Notes under the pieces: model-generated
Told to the model about the DNA's origin: nothing
The model's input: only the letters and a program-made list of their open reading frames with translations
The model's database searches: none
Source: 2-12-FULL-35-23 sp965196985
Lineage (GTDB): Bacteria; Pseudomonadota; Gammaproteobacteria; UBA12402
DNA: 64,000 nt
Assembly (NCBI GenBank): GCA_965196985.1
Contig: CBDALO010000087.1
Location: 62,001-126,000, forward strand
Direction of reading: 5' to 3'
In this document: positions 9,341-17,939 of the stretch, piece by piece
How the letters are laid out: every line of letters starts with the position of its first letter
Numbering within the stretch: the stretch's first letter is position 1
Program-made: the position numbers and the translations under genes

Positions 9341-9369
9341 TTGACAACAGTAGAAGCCCCCATTAAAAT
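9341..9369 (+). promoter_or_regulatory. Sigma70-type promoter of the str operon
   Basis: A perfect -35 TTGACA (9341-9346) and a -10 TAAAAT (9364-9369) are separated by 17 bp, about 120 bp upstream of rpsL. This leaves a leader of roughly 120 nt. It is the strongest promoter match in the window and is well placed to drive rpsL-rpsG-fusA-tuf and possibly the following S10 genes. Confidence 0.8.
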
Positions 9370-9498
9370 GCGCAGCTCCTTGTAGAAGGGTTGGGTGATT
9401 CGTCTGCCTCTGTTGCTCTAAATATCCAATTTTGAGCAGTAAGCAGCCATACGCAACCTTGGCAGAGATACGAATTTACTGTTTTTTTGAGGATTACA

Positions 9499-9873
9499 AT
9501 GGCAACGATTAATCAGCTAATACGCAAACCGCGTAAGCCTAAGGTTAAAAAGGCAAAAATGCCGGCACTACAACGCTGTCCACAAAGACGTGGCGTATGT
9601 ACACGGGTTTATACAACGACACCTAAGAAGCCAAACTCGGCTTTACGTAAAGTAGTGCGGGTGCGTTTAACAAATGGTATGGAAGTAACAGCCTACATCC
9701 CGGGTGAAGGCCATAACTTGCAAGAACACTCAGTGGTATTGATTCGCGGTGGTCGTGTGAAGGATTTACCGGGTGTTCGTTACCATATTGTTCGCGGTAG
9801 CTTAGATACCACCGGTGTTTCGGGTCGAAAACAAAGTCGATCGAAATACGGTGAAAAGAAACCTAAAAACTAA
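9499..9873 (+). CDS. rpsL: 30S ribosomal protein S12
   Basis: S12 sits at the decoding centre of the 30S subunit and helps control accuracy. The product has the standard 124 residues when started at the ATG at 9499 (MATINQLIRKP) behind GAGGA; the in-frame TTG at 9487 is rejected because it covers the ribosome site. The decoding loops are intact: TTTPKKPNSALRK with Lys43 and RGGRVKDLPGVRYH with Lys88, the sites where streptomycin-resistance changes usually fall, so the sequence is the sensitive type. It is the first gene of the str operon, 22 bp ahead of rpsG. Confidence 0.98.
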   Translation: MATINQLIRKPRKPKVKKAKMPALQRCPQRRGVCTRVYTTTPKKPNSALRKVVRVRLTNGMEVTAYIPGEGHNLQEHSVVLIRGGRVKDLPGVRYHIVRGSLDTTGVSGRKQSRSKYGEKKPKN

Positions 9874-9895
9874 TTTGAAGTAAAGGAAAGAGGAC

Positions 9896-10423
9896 ATGAG
9901 AAGACGAGCAGCAGTCAAACGACAAGTTCTTGCTGATCCAAAGTTTGGTAGCCAAGTGCTGTCAAAATTTATTAATCACGTAATGTTAAGCGGTAAGAAA
10001 TCTTTAGCAGAAACGTTGGTTTACGATGCTTTAGAGATGGCGTTTAAAAAGTCACGCACTGGTAAGCCTGCAGCGAAAAAAGCTGATGAGGAAGAAGGTG
10101 GCGAAAGTGGTGGTGCTGGTAGCCCTATTGAGTTATTCGAGCAAGTGCTTGATAACGTGCGTCCTACTGTTGAGGTTAAATCTCGTCGAGTAGGTGGTTC
10201 AACTTATCAGGTGCCAGTTGAAGTAAGTGGTAGTCGTAGCACTGCTTTAGCAATGCGCTGGATTGTTGATGCCGCTAAAGGTCGCTCAGAGAAGTCAATG
10301 GTGAACAAATTGGCTGCTGAGATGTTGGATGCGTATCACGGACGTGGTACAGCAATGAAGAAGCGTGAAGATACGCACCGGATGGCGAAGGCAAACCAAG
10401 CGTTTGCTCATTATCGTTGGTAA
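9896..10423 (+). CDS. rpsG: 30S ribosomal protein S7 with internal insertion
   Basis: S7 nucleates assembly of the 30S head and contacts the E-site tRNA. The start MRRRAAVKRQ, central VRPTVEVKSRRVGGSTYQVP and C-terminal KKREDTHRMA...FAHYRW are standard. At 175 residues it is longer than the about 156-residue core because of a lysine-then-acidic/glycine insertion at about residues 54-77 (KPAAKK, then DEEEGGESGGAG), between the ALE helix and the FEQVLDNVRP helix. Such an extension is known in some gammaproteobacterial S7 proteins by recall. RBS AAAGGAAAGAGG precedes the ATG. Confidence 0.97.
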   Translation: MRRRAAVKRQVLADPKFGSQVLSKFINHVMLSGKKSLAETLVYDALEMAFKKSRTGKPAAKKADEEEGGESGGAGSPIELFEQVLDNVRPTVEVKSRRVGGSTYQVPVEVSGSRSTALAMRWIVDAAKGRSEKSMVNKLAAEMLDAYHGRGTAMKKREDTHRMAKANQAFAHYRW

Positions 10424-10440
10424 GTTGAGGATTAAATAAA

Positions 10441-12531
10441 GTGGCTAGAACAACCCCAATTGAACGTTACAGAAATATCGGCATCATGGCTCACATTGAT
10501 GCAGGGAAAACAACGACAACAGAGCGTGTTTTATTTTATACCGGTGTTTCACACAAGATTGGTGAAGTGCACGATGGTGCAGCAACCATGGATTGGATGG
10601 AGCAAGAGCAAGAGCGCGGTATTACAATTACCTCCGCTGCAACTACCTGCTATTGGGCTGGTATGGATCAACAGTATCCGAAACATCGCGTTAATATTAT
10701 TGATACTCCAGGACACGTTGACTTTACTATTGAAGTTGAGCGTTCGCTCCGTGTGCTCGATGGTGCGGTTGCAGTTTTTTGTGCGGTTGGTGGCGTTGAG
10801 CCTCAATCTGAAACAGTATGGCGCCAAGCAAACAAATACGCAGTGCCTCGTATGGCCTTTGTTAACAAGATGGACCGTATGGGAGCTGATTTCTTGCGTG
10901 TAGTTGAGCAGCTTAAAGATCGTTTAGGCGCTAATCCTATTGCGATGCAGTTGCCAATTGGCGCTGAAGAGAACTTCAAAGGCGTGGTTGACTTGGTTCG
11001 CATGAAAGCCATTCTTTGGAACGAAGAAGATCGTGGTATGACTTATAAGTTGGAAGATATTCCTGCTGATATGGTTGATCAGTGTAATGAATACCGTGAA
11101 AAGATGGTTGAGTCTGCTGCTGAAGCTTCTGAAGAATTAATGGATAAATACCTTAACGAAGGTGACCTTAGCGAAGAAGAGGTCAAGCAAGGTATTCGTC
11201 AGCAAACTTTGGCGAATGAAGTGGTGCCAATGTTTTGTGGTACAGCCTTTAAGAACAAAGGTGTGCAAGCGATGTTGGATGCGGTTATCGATTACATGCC
11301 ATCGCCAATTGATGTGCCTGCAATTAAAGGTGAAGAAGATGATGGTAGCGAAGGTGAGCGTCCTTCAAAAGATGATGCACCATTTGCTGCTTTGGCCTTT
11401 AAGATCGCAACAGATCCATTCGTGGGTAACTTAACTTTCTTCCGAGTTTACTCAGGTGTATTGAACAGCGGTGATACGGTTTACAACCCAGTTAAAGGTA
11501 AGAAAGAGCGTATTGGTCGTATTTTACAGATGCACTCTAATAGTCGTGAAGAGATTAAAGAGGTTCGCGCGGGTGATATCGCAGCAGCGGTCGGCCTTAA
11601 GAACGTTACGACTGGTGATACGCTGTGTGACCTTAAGAACATTATCACGCTTGAGCGTATGGAGTTCCCTGAGCCGGTAATCTTCGTGGCAGTCGAGCCT
11701 AAGACTAAAGCTGACCAAGAAAAAATGGGTATTGCGCTTAGCAAGCTAGCTCAAGAAGATCCTTCTTTCCGTGTAAGCACGGACGAAGAATCTGGCCAAA
11801 CCATTATTGGTGGTATGGGTGAGCTTCACTTAGAAATTATCGTCGATCGTTTGCGTCGTGAATTTAACGTTGAGGCAAATGTTGGTAAACCACAAGTGGC
11901 TTACCGTGAAACGATTCGTTCTTTAGTTGAGCACCAAACTAAGTTTGTCCGCCAAACTGGTGGTCGTGGTCAATACGGTCACGTTTACTTGCGTATCGAG
12001 CCTCAAGAACCAGGTTCGGGCTATGAGTTTGTTAACAACATCGTTGGTGGTGTGGTGCCTAAAGAATACATTCCTGCTGTTGATAAGGGTGTACAAGAGC
12101 AAATGGAAAACGGTGTGATCGCTGGTTATCCGGTCGTTGATGTTAAGGTCACGCTTTATGATGGTTCTTACCATGATGTCGATTCAAGTGAAATGGCGTT
12201 TAAGATCGCTGGTTCTATGTGCTTTAGAGAAGGTGCAAAGAAAGGAAATCCGGTATTGCTTGAGCCAATGATGAAGGTTGAGGTGGTCACTCCTGAAGAT
12301 TATATGGGTGATGTTATGGGTGACCTAAACCGTCGTCGCGGTTTGCTGCAAGGTATGGAAGATGCGCCAGCCGGTAAGGTGATCCGCGGTGAAGTGCCAT
12401 TAGCAGAAATGTTTGGGTATGCAACTGATTTGCGTTCGATGTCTCAAGGTCGTGCGACTTACTCAATGGAGTTTAATCGTTACGCTGAGACACCAGCAAA
12501 CATTGCAGAAGAAATTATTAACAAAGCGTAG
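10441..12531 (+). CDS. fusA: Translation elongation factor G
   Basis: This GTPase drives tRNA-mRNA translocation and, with RRF, ribosome recycling. It starts with GTG, 17 bp after rpsG, behind TGAGGA. The 696 residues carry all G motifs: AHIDAGKT (17-24), the switch region RGITITSAA, DTPGHVDF and NKMDRMGADF. These are followed by domain II, the domain III/V region with GGMGELHLEI, and domain IV with GQYGHVYLRIEP and the tip GVVPKEYIPAVDKG. It is full length with no disrupting change, and is the third gene of the str operon. Confidence 0.98.
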   Translation: MARTTPIERYRNIGIMAHIDAGKTTTTERVLFYTGVSHKIGEVHDGAATMDWMEQEQERGITITSAATTCYWAGMDQQYPKHRVNIIDTPGHVDFTIEVERSLRVLDGAVAVFCAVGGVEPQSETVWRQANKYAVPRMAFVNKMDRMGADFLRVVEQLKDRLGANPIAMQLPIGAEENFKGVVDLVRMKAILWNEEDRGMTYKLEDIPADMVDQCNEYREKMVESAAEASEELMDKYLNEGDLSEEEVKQGIRQQTLANEVVPMFCGTAFKNKGVQAMLDAVIDYMPSPIDVPAIKGEEDDGSEGERPSKDDAPFAALAFKIATDPFVGNLTFFRVYSGVLNSGDTVYNPVKGKKERIGRILQMHSNSREEIKEVRAGDIAAAVGLKNVTTGDTLCDLKNIITLERMEFPEPVIFVAVEPKTKADQEKMGIALSKLAQEDPSFRVSTDEESGQTIIGGMGELHLEIIVDRLRREFNVEANVGKPQVAYRETIRSLVEHQTKFVRQTGGRGQYGHVYLRIEPQEPGSGYEFVNNIVGGVVPKEYIPAVDKGVQEQMENGVIAGYPVVDVKVTLYDGSYHDVDSSEMAFKIAGSMCFREGAKKGNPVLLEPMMKVEVVTPEDYMGDVMGDLNRRRGLLQGMEDAPAGKVIRGEVPLAEMFGYATDLRSMSQGRATYSMEFNRYAETPANIAEEIINKA

Positions 12532-12548
12532 TAAAAGAGAGGTAGATT

Positions 12549-13739
12549 GTGTCAAAGGAAAAGTTCGAACGAAGTAAACCCCACGTAAACGTGGGAACAA
12601 TTGGACACGTGGATCATGGTAAGACGACGTTGACAGCGGCGTTGACGACTGTATTAGCGCAAGCGAACGGTGGTGAAGCGAAAGGCTATGATCAAATTGA
12701 TAACGCGCCAGAAGAGAAAGCGCGAGGTATTACGATTTCTACAGCCCACGTTGAATATGAGTCAGCGAACCGTCACTACGCGCACGTGGATTGCCCAGGA
12801 CACGCGGATTATGTGAAGAACATGATCACAGGTGCAGCGCAGATGGACGGAGCGATCTTGGTAGTAAATGCTGCAGATGGTCCAATGCCACAAACGCGTG
12901 AGCACATTTTGTTAGCGCGCCAAGTAGGTGTACCTTACATTGTTGTGTACTTAAACAAAGCGGACATGGTTGATGATGCTGAGTTATTAGAACTTGTTGA
13001 AATGGAAGTACGTGACTTATTGAGCAGCTACGAATTTCCAGGAGACGATACGCCGGTGATTATTGGCTCAGCGTTGAAAGCTTTAGAAGGTGATACGAGC
13101 GAGATTGGTATTCCATCGATCATGAAGCTAGTTGAAGCGATGGATAGTTACATTCCAGAGCCAGAGCGTCCAGTTGATCAGCCCTTCTTGTTACCGATTG
13201 AAGATGTGTTCTCGATTTCGGGTCGTGGTACGGTAGTAACGGGTCGAGTAGAGCGCGGGATTGTTAAAGTAGGTGAAGAGATTGAAGTAGTCGGTATCCG
13301 TGAGACGCAGAAGACGACGTGTACGGGAGTAGAGATGTTCCGTAAGTTATTGGATGAAGGTCGAGCGGGAGATAACGTAGGAGTGTTATTGCGTGGTTTG
13401 AAGCGAGACGACGTAGAGCGAGGTCAAGTATTGGCACACCCTGGTACGATCAATCCACACACGAAGTTTGAGGCAGAAGTTTATATTTTGTCGAAAGAAG
13501 AAGGTGGGCGTCACACGCCGTTTTTCAAAGGTTACCGTCCGCAGTTTTATTTCAGAACGACAGACGTTACTGGTGCGGTAGAGTTGCCAGAAGGCGTAGA
13601 GATGGTGATGCCTGGAGATAACATTCAGATGGTGGTTACATTGATAGCACCGATTGCGATGGACGAAGGTTTACGCTTTGCGATTCGTGAAGGTGGCCGT
13701 ACTGTAGGCGCCGGTGTTGTCGCTAAAATTATTGAATAA
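12549..13739 (+). CDS. tuf: Translation elongation factor Tu
   Basis: EF-Tu delivers aminoacyl-tRNA to the A site as a GTP complex. It has the standard bacterial length of 396 residues and begins with GTG (SKEKFERSKPH) after AGAGAGG. Motifs seen are GHVDHGKT (19-26), RGITISTAHVEYE (switch I), DCPGHADYVKNMI (switch II) and NKADMVDD. Domain II has GRGTVVTGRVERG, and domain III ends with REGGRTVGAGVVAKIIE. It lies 17 bp after fusA and only 14 bp before rpsJ, so the str and S10 operons appear joined. Only this copy is in the window; a second elsewhere is likely in this group. Confidence 0.98.
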   Translation: MSKEKFERSKPHVNVGTIGHVDHGKTTLTAALTTVLAQANGGEAKGYDQIDNAPEEKARGITISTAHVEYESANRHYAHVDCPGHADYVKNMITGAAQMDGAILVVNAADGPMPQTREHILLARQVGVPYIVVYLNKADMVDDAELLELVEMEVRDLLSSYEFPGDDTPVIIGSALKALEGDTSEIGIPSIMKLVEAMDSYIPEPERPVDQPFLLPIEDVFSISGRGTVVTGRVERGIVKVGEEIEVVGIRETQKTTCTGVEMFRKLLDEGRAGDNVGVLLRGLKRDDVERGQVLAHPGTINPHTKFEAEVYILSKEEGGRHTPFFKGYRPQFYFRTTDVTGAVELPEGVEMVMPGDNIQMVVTLIAPIAMDEGLRFAIREGGRTVGAGVVAKIIE

Positions 13740-13753
13740 GGTCAGGAACTATT

Positions 13754-14077
13754 ATGGCAACTGCACAAAAAAGTCAAAGAATTCGTATTCGATTGAAAGG
13801 GTTTGATCATCGTTTGATTGATCAGTCAACTCGCGAAATCGTTGAAACGACAAAGCGAACTGGGGCGCAAGTTAAAGGTCCTATCCCTTTGCCAACGAAG
13901 ATTGAAAAATTTACGGTATTGATTTCGCCGCATGTTAATAAAGATGCGCGAGATCAGTATGAAATTAGAACCCACAAACGACTCGTCGATATTGTTGGTC
14001 CTACCGATAAGACAGTTGACGCTTTAATGCGTTTAGACTTGGCGGCAGGTGTCGATGTAGAAATTGTGGTTGATTGA
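13754..14077 (+). CDS. rpsJ: 30S ribosomal protein S10 (NusE)
   Basis: S10 is a 30S head protein and, as NusE, binds NusB in transcription antitermination. The 107 residues are near the usual 103; a few extra residues are at the N-terminus (MATAQKSQRIRIRLKGFDHRL). The conserved GPIPLPTKIEKFTVLISPHVNKDARDQYE region is intact, as is the HKRLVDIVGPT C-terminal strand. It starts the S10 gene cluster, which usually runs rpsJ-rplC-rplD-rplW-rplB-rpsS-rplV-rpsC-rplP-rpmC-rpsQ, and this is exactly the order here. No long S10 leader with an L4-type hairpin fits into the 14-bp gap after tuf. Confidence 0.97.
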   Translation: MATAQKSQRIRIRLKGFDHRLIDQSTREIVETTKRTGAQVKGPIPLPTKIEKFTVLISPHVNKDARDQYEIRTHKRLVDIVGPTDKTVDALMRLDLAAGVDVEIVVD

Positions 14078-14092
14078 TAAAGAGGTTTTATC

Positions 14093-14746
14093 ATGTCTGT
14101 TGGACTAGTAGGTCAAAAACGTGGAATGACTCGAGTTTTCACAGAGCAGGGTGAATCAATTCCTGTAACTGTGCTCGAAGTTGAGCCAAACAAAGTTTGT
14201 CAGATTAAGACAAAAGAGCAAGATGGTTACCAAGCATTGCAAGTAACTACAGGTGTGCGTAAAGCATCACGTGTAACTAAAGCATTAGCTGGACACTACC
14301 AAAAAGCGAAGGTCGAACCAGGCCGTGGTTTATGGGAGTTTGCTCTTGGTGAAGGTGCTGACTTAAGCCAATACGAAATAGGGCAAGCGTTAACTGTTGA
14401 GCTATTTAATGAAGGTCAATTAGTTGATGTAACAGGTACATCTAAAGGTAAAGGGTTTGCCGGTGTTGTTAAACGTCACAATTTCCGTACTCAAGATGCT
14501 ACTCACGGTAACTCATTGGCACACCGTGCGCCAGGTTCGATTGGTCAGAACCAATCACCCGGTCGTGTCTTTAAAGGTAAAAAGATGGCGGGTCATATGG
14601 GTAATGCGCGCACTACAGTGCAAAGCCTTGAGATCGTTAAGTTGGATGCTGAGCGTAATCTAATTTTAATTAGAGGTTCAGTCCCTGGCGCTCCTGGTGG
14701 CAATGTCATTATTAAGCCAGCAAAAAAAGCAAAGGGAGATAAGTAA
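14093..14746 (+). CDS. rplC: 50S ribosomal protein L3
   Basis: L3 helps initiate 50S assembly and reaches toward the peptidyl transferase centre. The product is 217 residues and starts MSVGLVGQKRGMTRVF after AAGAGG. The long loop region SIGQNQSPGRVFKGKKMAGHMG at about 147-168 carries the glutamine that is methylated by PrmB in enterobacteria. The stop overlaps the rplD start as TAATG, indicating translational coupling. Confidence 0.97.
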   Translation: MSVGLVGQKRGMTRVFTEQGESIPVTVLEVEPNKVCQIKTKEQDGYQALQVTTGVRKASRVTKALAGHYQKAKVEPGRGLWEFALGEGADLSQYEIGQALTVELFNEGQLVDVTGTSKGKGFAGVVKRHNFRTQDATHGNSLAHRAPGSIGQNQSPGRVFKGKKMAGHMGNARTTVQSLEIVKLDAERNLILIRGSVPGAPGGNVIIKPAKKAKGDK

Positions 14747-15351
14747 TGCAACTTAATCTAGTCAAGAAACAAGGTCAGATTGATGTCTCCGATGCAGTGT
14801 TTGGCCAATATTTTAATGAAGCATTAATTCACCAAGTGGTTACCGCTTATTTAGCTGGTGGTCGCGCAGGAACTCAAGCACAAAAAACTCGTGCTGAAGT
14901 TCGTGGCGGTGGTAAAAAACCTTGGAAACAAAAAGGTACTGGGCGTGCCCGTGCTGGTAGTAGTCGTAGCCCGATATGGCGTGCAGGTGGTAAAACATTT
15001 GCTGCTAAACCGCGTAGCTACGAGCAAAAGGTTAACAAAAAAATGTATCAAGGTGCGATACGCTCTATTTTATCAGAGTTACATCGTCAAGAGCGTTTGC
15101 AAGTTGTTGAAGAGTTAACTTTAGCTGCGGCCAAAACTAAAGAGTTGGTCGCTAAGTTGAAAGAGTACGAGTTAAGTAACGTATTGATTGTTGTTGATTG
15201 TCTTGATGAGGCACTTTACTTAGCTGCTCGCAACTTGATTGGCGTTGAGGTCACTGATGCACAAAGCATTGATCCAGTATCGCTAGTTGGTTTTGATAAT
15301 GTGCTGATGACTGTTGCTGCAGTCAAGCAGCTTGAGGAGCGTTTAGCATGA
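14746..15351 (+). CDS. rplD: 50S ribosomal protein L4
   Basis: L4 lines the peptide exit tunnel and, in some bacteria, represses its own operon. The 201-residue product has the basic tunnel loop GGGKKPWKQKGTGRARAGSS at about 46-65 followed by SRSPIWRAGG, and the C-terminal VLMTVAAVKQLEERL. It overlaps rplC by one base and rplW by four (ATGA). The absence of room for an S10-type leader suggests that autogenous control by L4 works differently here, if at all. Confidence 0.97.
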   Translation: MQLNLVKKQGQIDVSDAVFGQYFNEALIHQVVTAYLAGGRAGTQAQKTRAEVRGGGKKPWKQKGTGRARAGSSRSPIWRAGGKTFAAKPRSYEQKVNKKMYQGAIRSILSELHRQERLQVVEELTLAAAKTKELVAKLKEYELSNVLIVVDCLDEALYLAARNLIGVEVTDAQSIDPVSLVGFDNVLMTVAAVKQLEERLA

Positions 15352-15647
15352 ATAAAGAACGATTAATGAAAGTGATTCTTGCACCTCTGATTACTGAAAA
15401 AACACAATTTCTTGCTGACAAAAACAGTCAGATCGGATTTCGTGTTGCTGTTGATGCAACTAAACCTGAAATTAAAGCAGCTGTTGAAGAGCTTTTTAAT
15501 GTAAAAGTAAAAGGCGTTACTGTTGCTAACATGAAAGGTAAAAAGAAGCGTTTTGGCCGAATTGAAGGTAAGCGTAAGGGCTGGAAGAAAGCCTACGTAG
15601 CTTTAGAAGAAGGTCAGGATATTAGTTTTGTAGGAGCTGAATCTTAG
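15348..15647 (+). CDS. rplW: 50S ribosomal protein L23
   Basis: L23 sits at the tunnel exit and is the docking site for trigger factor and SRP. The 99 residues begin MNKERLMKVILAPLITEKTQ; the family pattern continues with VKVKGVTVANMKGKKKRFG and the trigger-factor contact region in the N-terminal half. The start overlaps the rplD stop. An 89-bp gap holding a promoter-like sequence separates it from rplB. Confidence 0.96.
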   Translation: MNKERLMKVILAPLITEKTQFLADKNSQIGFRVAVDATKPEIKAAVEELFNVKVKGVTVANMKGKKKRFGRIEGKRKGWKKAYVALEEGQDISFVGAES

Positions 15648-15675
15648 TTGACTTTTAGTTGGGCTGGGATAAAAT
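15648..15675 (+). promoter_or_regulatory. Candidate internal promoter before rplB
   Basis: TTGACT (15648-15653) and TAAAAT (15670-15675) are spaced 16 bp apart in the 89-bp gap between rplW and rplB, the first sizeable gap in the S10 cluster. The match is good but unproven. It could boost expression of rplB and the distal genes. Confidence 0.5.
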
Positions 15676-15736
15676 CCCGCAGCTCAATATCGGATTAACT
15701 TAATGAAGATGAAGTGGAATTTTAGGAGCAATTAAA

Positions 15737-16567
15737 ATGCCTGTTGTAACAACTAGACCAACATCGCCGGGACGACGGTTTGTCACTAAAGTCGTTCATC
15801 CGCACGTGCATAAGGGTAAGCCTCATGCCGCGCTGGTTACTAAAAAGAGTAAAAAGGGTGGGCGAAACAATACTGGACGTATTACTGTTCGTCACCAAGG
15901 TGGGGGTCATAAGCAGCACTATCGTGTGGTTGACTTTAAGCGTCGTAAAGATGCTATTCCTGCTAAGGTAGAGCGGATTGAGTACGATCCTAATCGCAGC
16001 GCTCATTTAGCTTTGCTGCTTTATGCTGATGGTGAGCGTCGCTATATCATTGCGCCAAAAGGTTTGCGAGCAGGTGATGTAGTTGAATCAGGTGAGGCTG
16101 CAGCCATTAAAGCGGGTAACTGTAAAGCCTTTCGTGATATGCCGGTTGGTACTACGGTACATTGCATTGAGTTAAAACCAGGTAAAGGTGCGCAAATGGC
16201 ACGTAGTGCGGGGACTTCTGCGCAGTATGTTGCTCAAGAGGGTAAATATGCCACTTTAAGATTGCGTTCAGGTGAGTTGCGTAAAGTCTTAGTTGATTGT
16301 CGTGCGACAATTGGTGAGGTGAGTAACTCAGAGCATAGCTTACGTAGTTTAGGTAAAGCCGGTGCAAAACGTTGGCGTGGTGTTAGACCAACGGTGCGCG
16401 GTGTAGCAATGAACCCGGTTGATCACCCGCATGGTGGTGGTGAAGGTCGTACATCGGGTGGTCGTCACCCTGTGTCGCCTTGGGGTATGCCAACCAAAGG
16501 CTTTAAAACACGCAAAAACAAGCGAACTAATCAATATATTGTTCGTCATCGTTCTAAAAAGAAATAG
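15737..16567 (+). CDS. rplB: 50S ribosomal protein L2
   Basis: L2 is a primary 23S binder needed for subunit joining and peptidyl transfer. It is 276 residues with an ATG after TTAGGAGCAATTAAA. Conserved features are GRNNTGRITVRHQGGGHKQHYR, the SH3-like middle with GTSAQYV, and the C-terminal VRGVAMNPVDHPHGGGEGR block, whose histidine corresponds to His229 of E. coli L2. No unusual insertions are seen. Confidence 0.97.
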   Translation: MPVVTTRPTSPGRRFVTKVVHPHVHKGKPHAALVTKKSKKGGRNNTGRITVRHQGGGHKQHYRVVDFKRRKDAIPAKVERIEYDPNRSAHLALLLYADGERRYIIAPKGLRAGDVVESGEAAAIKAGNCKAFRDMPVGTTVHCIELKPGKGAQMARSAGTSAQYVAQEGKYATLRLRSGELRKVLVDCRATIGEVSNSEHSLRSLGKAGAKRWRGVRPTVRGVAMNPVDHPHGGGEGRTSGGRHPVSPWGMPTKGFKTRKNKRTNQYIVRHRSKKK

Positions 16568-16583
16568 TTAAGGGGAGTTAAAC

Positions 16584-16859
16584 GTGCCACGTTCGATTAA
16601 AAAGGGTCCTTTTGTAGACCTTAGCCTGATTAAAAAGGTCAAAGAAGCCATCAGTGGTGGTAAAAAAAGACCTATTCAAACATGGTCTCGGCGGTCAATG
16701 ATTATTCCTGATATGGTGGGCTGCACAATCGCTGTTCACAATGGTCGGGACTTTGTACCAGTATTAATGACTGAAGATATGGTAGGTCACAAGTTAGGTG
16801 AGTTTGCACCTACGCGTACCTTTAGAGGGCACGCGGCCGATAAGAAAGCTAAGCGGTAA
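16584..16859 (+). CDS. rpsS: 30S ribosomal protein S19
   Basis: S19 forms a complex with S13 in the 30S head, near the A-site tRNA. The 91-residue product starts with GTG behind AAGGGGAG and reads PRSIKKGPFVDLSL. The conserved VGHKLGEFAPTRTFRGH tail precedes the basic end DKKAKR. It follows rplB by 16 bp and precedes rplV by 29 bp. Confidence 0.97.
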   Translation: MPRSIKKGPFVDLSLIKKVKEAISGGKKRPIQTWSRRSMIIPDMVGCTIAVHNGRDFVPVLMTEDMVGHKLGEFAPTRTFRGHAADKKAKR

Positions 16860-16888
16860 CCAACACCAATAGATTGAGGATAACAGTG

Positions 16889-17236
16889 ATGGAAACATCA
16901 GCAACATTAAAACATGCTCGCTTTTCAGCGCAAAAAGGTCGTTTGGTCGCTGACCAAATTCGAGGCCTGCCTGTTGAAAGAGCTTTGGACATTTTAACCT
17001 TCAGTCCTAAGCGTGCGGCAAAAACAATTAAGAAGGTGCTTGAGTCTGCGATCTCAAATGCAGAGCATAATGATGGCCTAGATATTGATGAGCTAAAAGT
17101 CTCAACGATTTTTGTTGATGAAGGGCCAACAATGAAGCGTATGCGCGCACGTGCAAAAGGTCGTGGTTCAAGAATTTTAAAACGAACTTGCCATATTGTT
17201 GTCAAAGTAAGTGATCAAGTAGGAGAAGAAAGCTAA
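16889..17236 (+). CDS. rplV: 50S ribosomal protein L22
   Basis: L22 lines the exit tunnel, and its beta hairpin is a site of macrolide resistance. The ATG at 16889 (METSATLKHARF) is chosen because TGAGGA lies 8-13 bp upstream; the TTG at 16874 is in that ribosome site. The 115 residues include SAQKGRLVADQIRGLPVERAL and the hairpin GPTMKRMRARAKGRGSRI, with no deletion of the MKR segment. It overlaps rpsC by one base (TAATG). Confidence 0.96.
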   Translation: METSATLKHARFSAQKGRLVADQIRGLPVERALDILTFSPKRAAKTIKKVLESAISNAEHNDGLDIDELKVSTIFVDEGPTMKRMRARAKGRGSRILKRTCHIVVKVSDQVGEES

Positions 17237-17937
17237 TGGGTCAAAAAGTACACCCGATAGGTATTCGATTAGGCATTGTTAAAGATTGGGCTTCGCGTTG
17301 GTATGCTGACTCTAAAGATTTTGCTAAGCAACTATCTGAAGACTTAAAGGTTCGCCGTCTACTTGAAAAGCGTTTAGCACAGGCAGCAGTTAGCCGCATT
17401 GAGATTGAACGTCCTGCACGTAATGCTCGTGTAACGATTCATACGGCACGCCCTGGTGTGATTATTGGTAAACAAGGTAAAGAAGTTGAAGAGCTTCGCA
17501 ATGAAATTGGCAAAATGTTAGGTGTGCCAGTGCACATTAATATTGAAGAAGTTCGTAAGCCTGACTTGGATGCTAAATTGGTGGCGGAAAGCGTTGCTCA
17601 GCAATTGGCTCGTCGTGTTTCGTTTCGTCGTGCGATGAAGCGTGCGGTTAGCAACACCATGCGTGGTGGTGCGGAAGGTATCAAGATCTGCGTAAGTGGT
17701 CGTCTAGGTGGTGCTGAGATTGCTCGTAGTGAGTGGTATCGTGAAGGTCGTGTGCCATTACATACTTTCCGAGCTGATATCGATTACGGGTTAGCTGAAG
17801 CCTTAACAACTTATGGAATTATTGGTGTAAAAGTCTGGATTTTCCGTGGTGAAGTAACAGGTGATAGCAGTGGCGAAGCAGGAGCTGACAGCGGTGAAGC
17901 TGGCAAAGCGAAGAAGAAGTCTGGTAGGAGAGCGTAA
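17236..17937 (+). CDS. rpsC: 30S ribosomal protein S3
   Basis: S3 forms part of the mRNA entry channel and its helicase activity. It has 233 residues: GQKVHPIGIRLGIVKDW at the start, a KH domain with PGVIIGKQGKEVEELR at about 74-89, and the C-terminal domain with SGRLGGAEIARSEWYREGRVPLHT and the DIDYGLAEA motif. The end is a Ser/Gly/Ala-rich acidic linker and a basic tip (KKKSGRRA). Two bases separate it from rplP. Confidence 0.97.
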   Translation: MGQKVHPIGIRLGIVKDWASRWYADSKDFAKQLSEDLKVRRLLEKRLAQAAVSRIEIERPARNARVTIHTARPGVIIGKQGKEVEELRNEIGKMLGVPVHINIEEVRKPDLDAKLVAESVAQQLARRVSFRRAMKRAVSNTMRGGAEGIKICVSGRLGGAEIARSEWYREGRVPLHTFRADIDYGLAEALTTYGIIGVKVWIFRGEVTGDSSGEAGADSGEAGKAKKKSGRRA

Positions 17938-17939
17938 GA

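Noticed and set aside
14078..14092. S10-operon leader with L4-responsive attenuator
   Set aside because: Only 14-15 bp separate tuf, rpsJ and rplC; there is no room for the enterobacterial leader.
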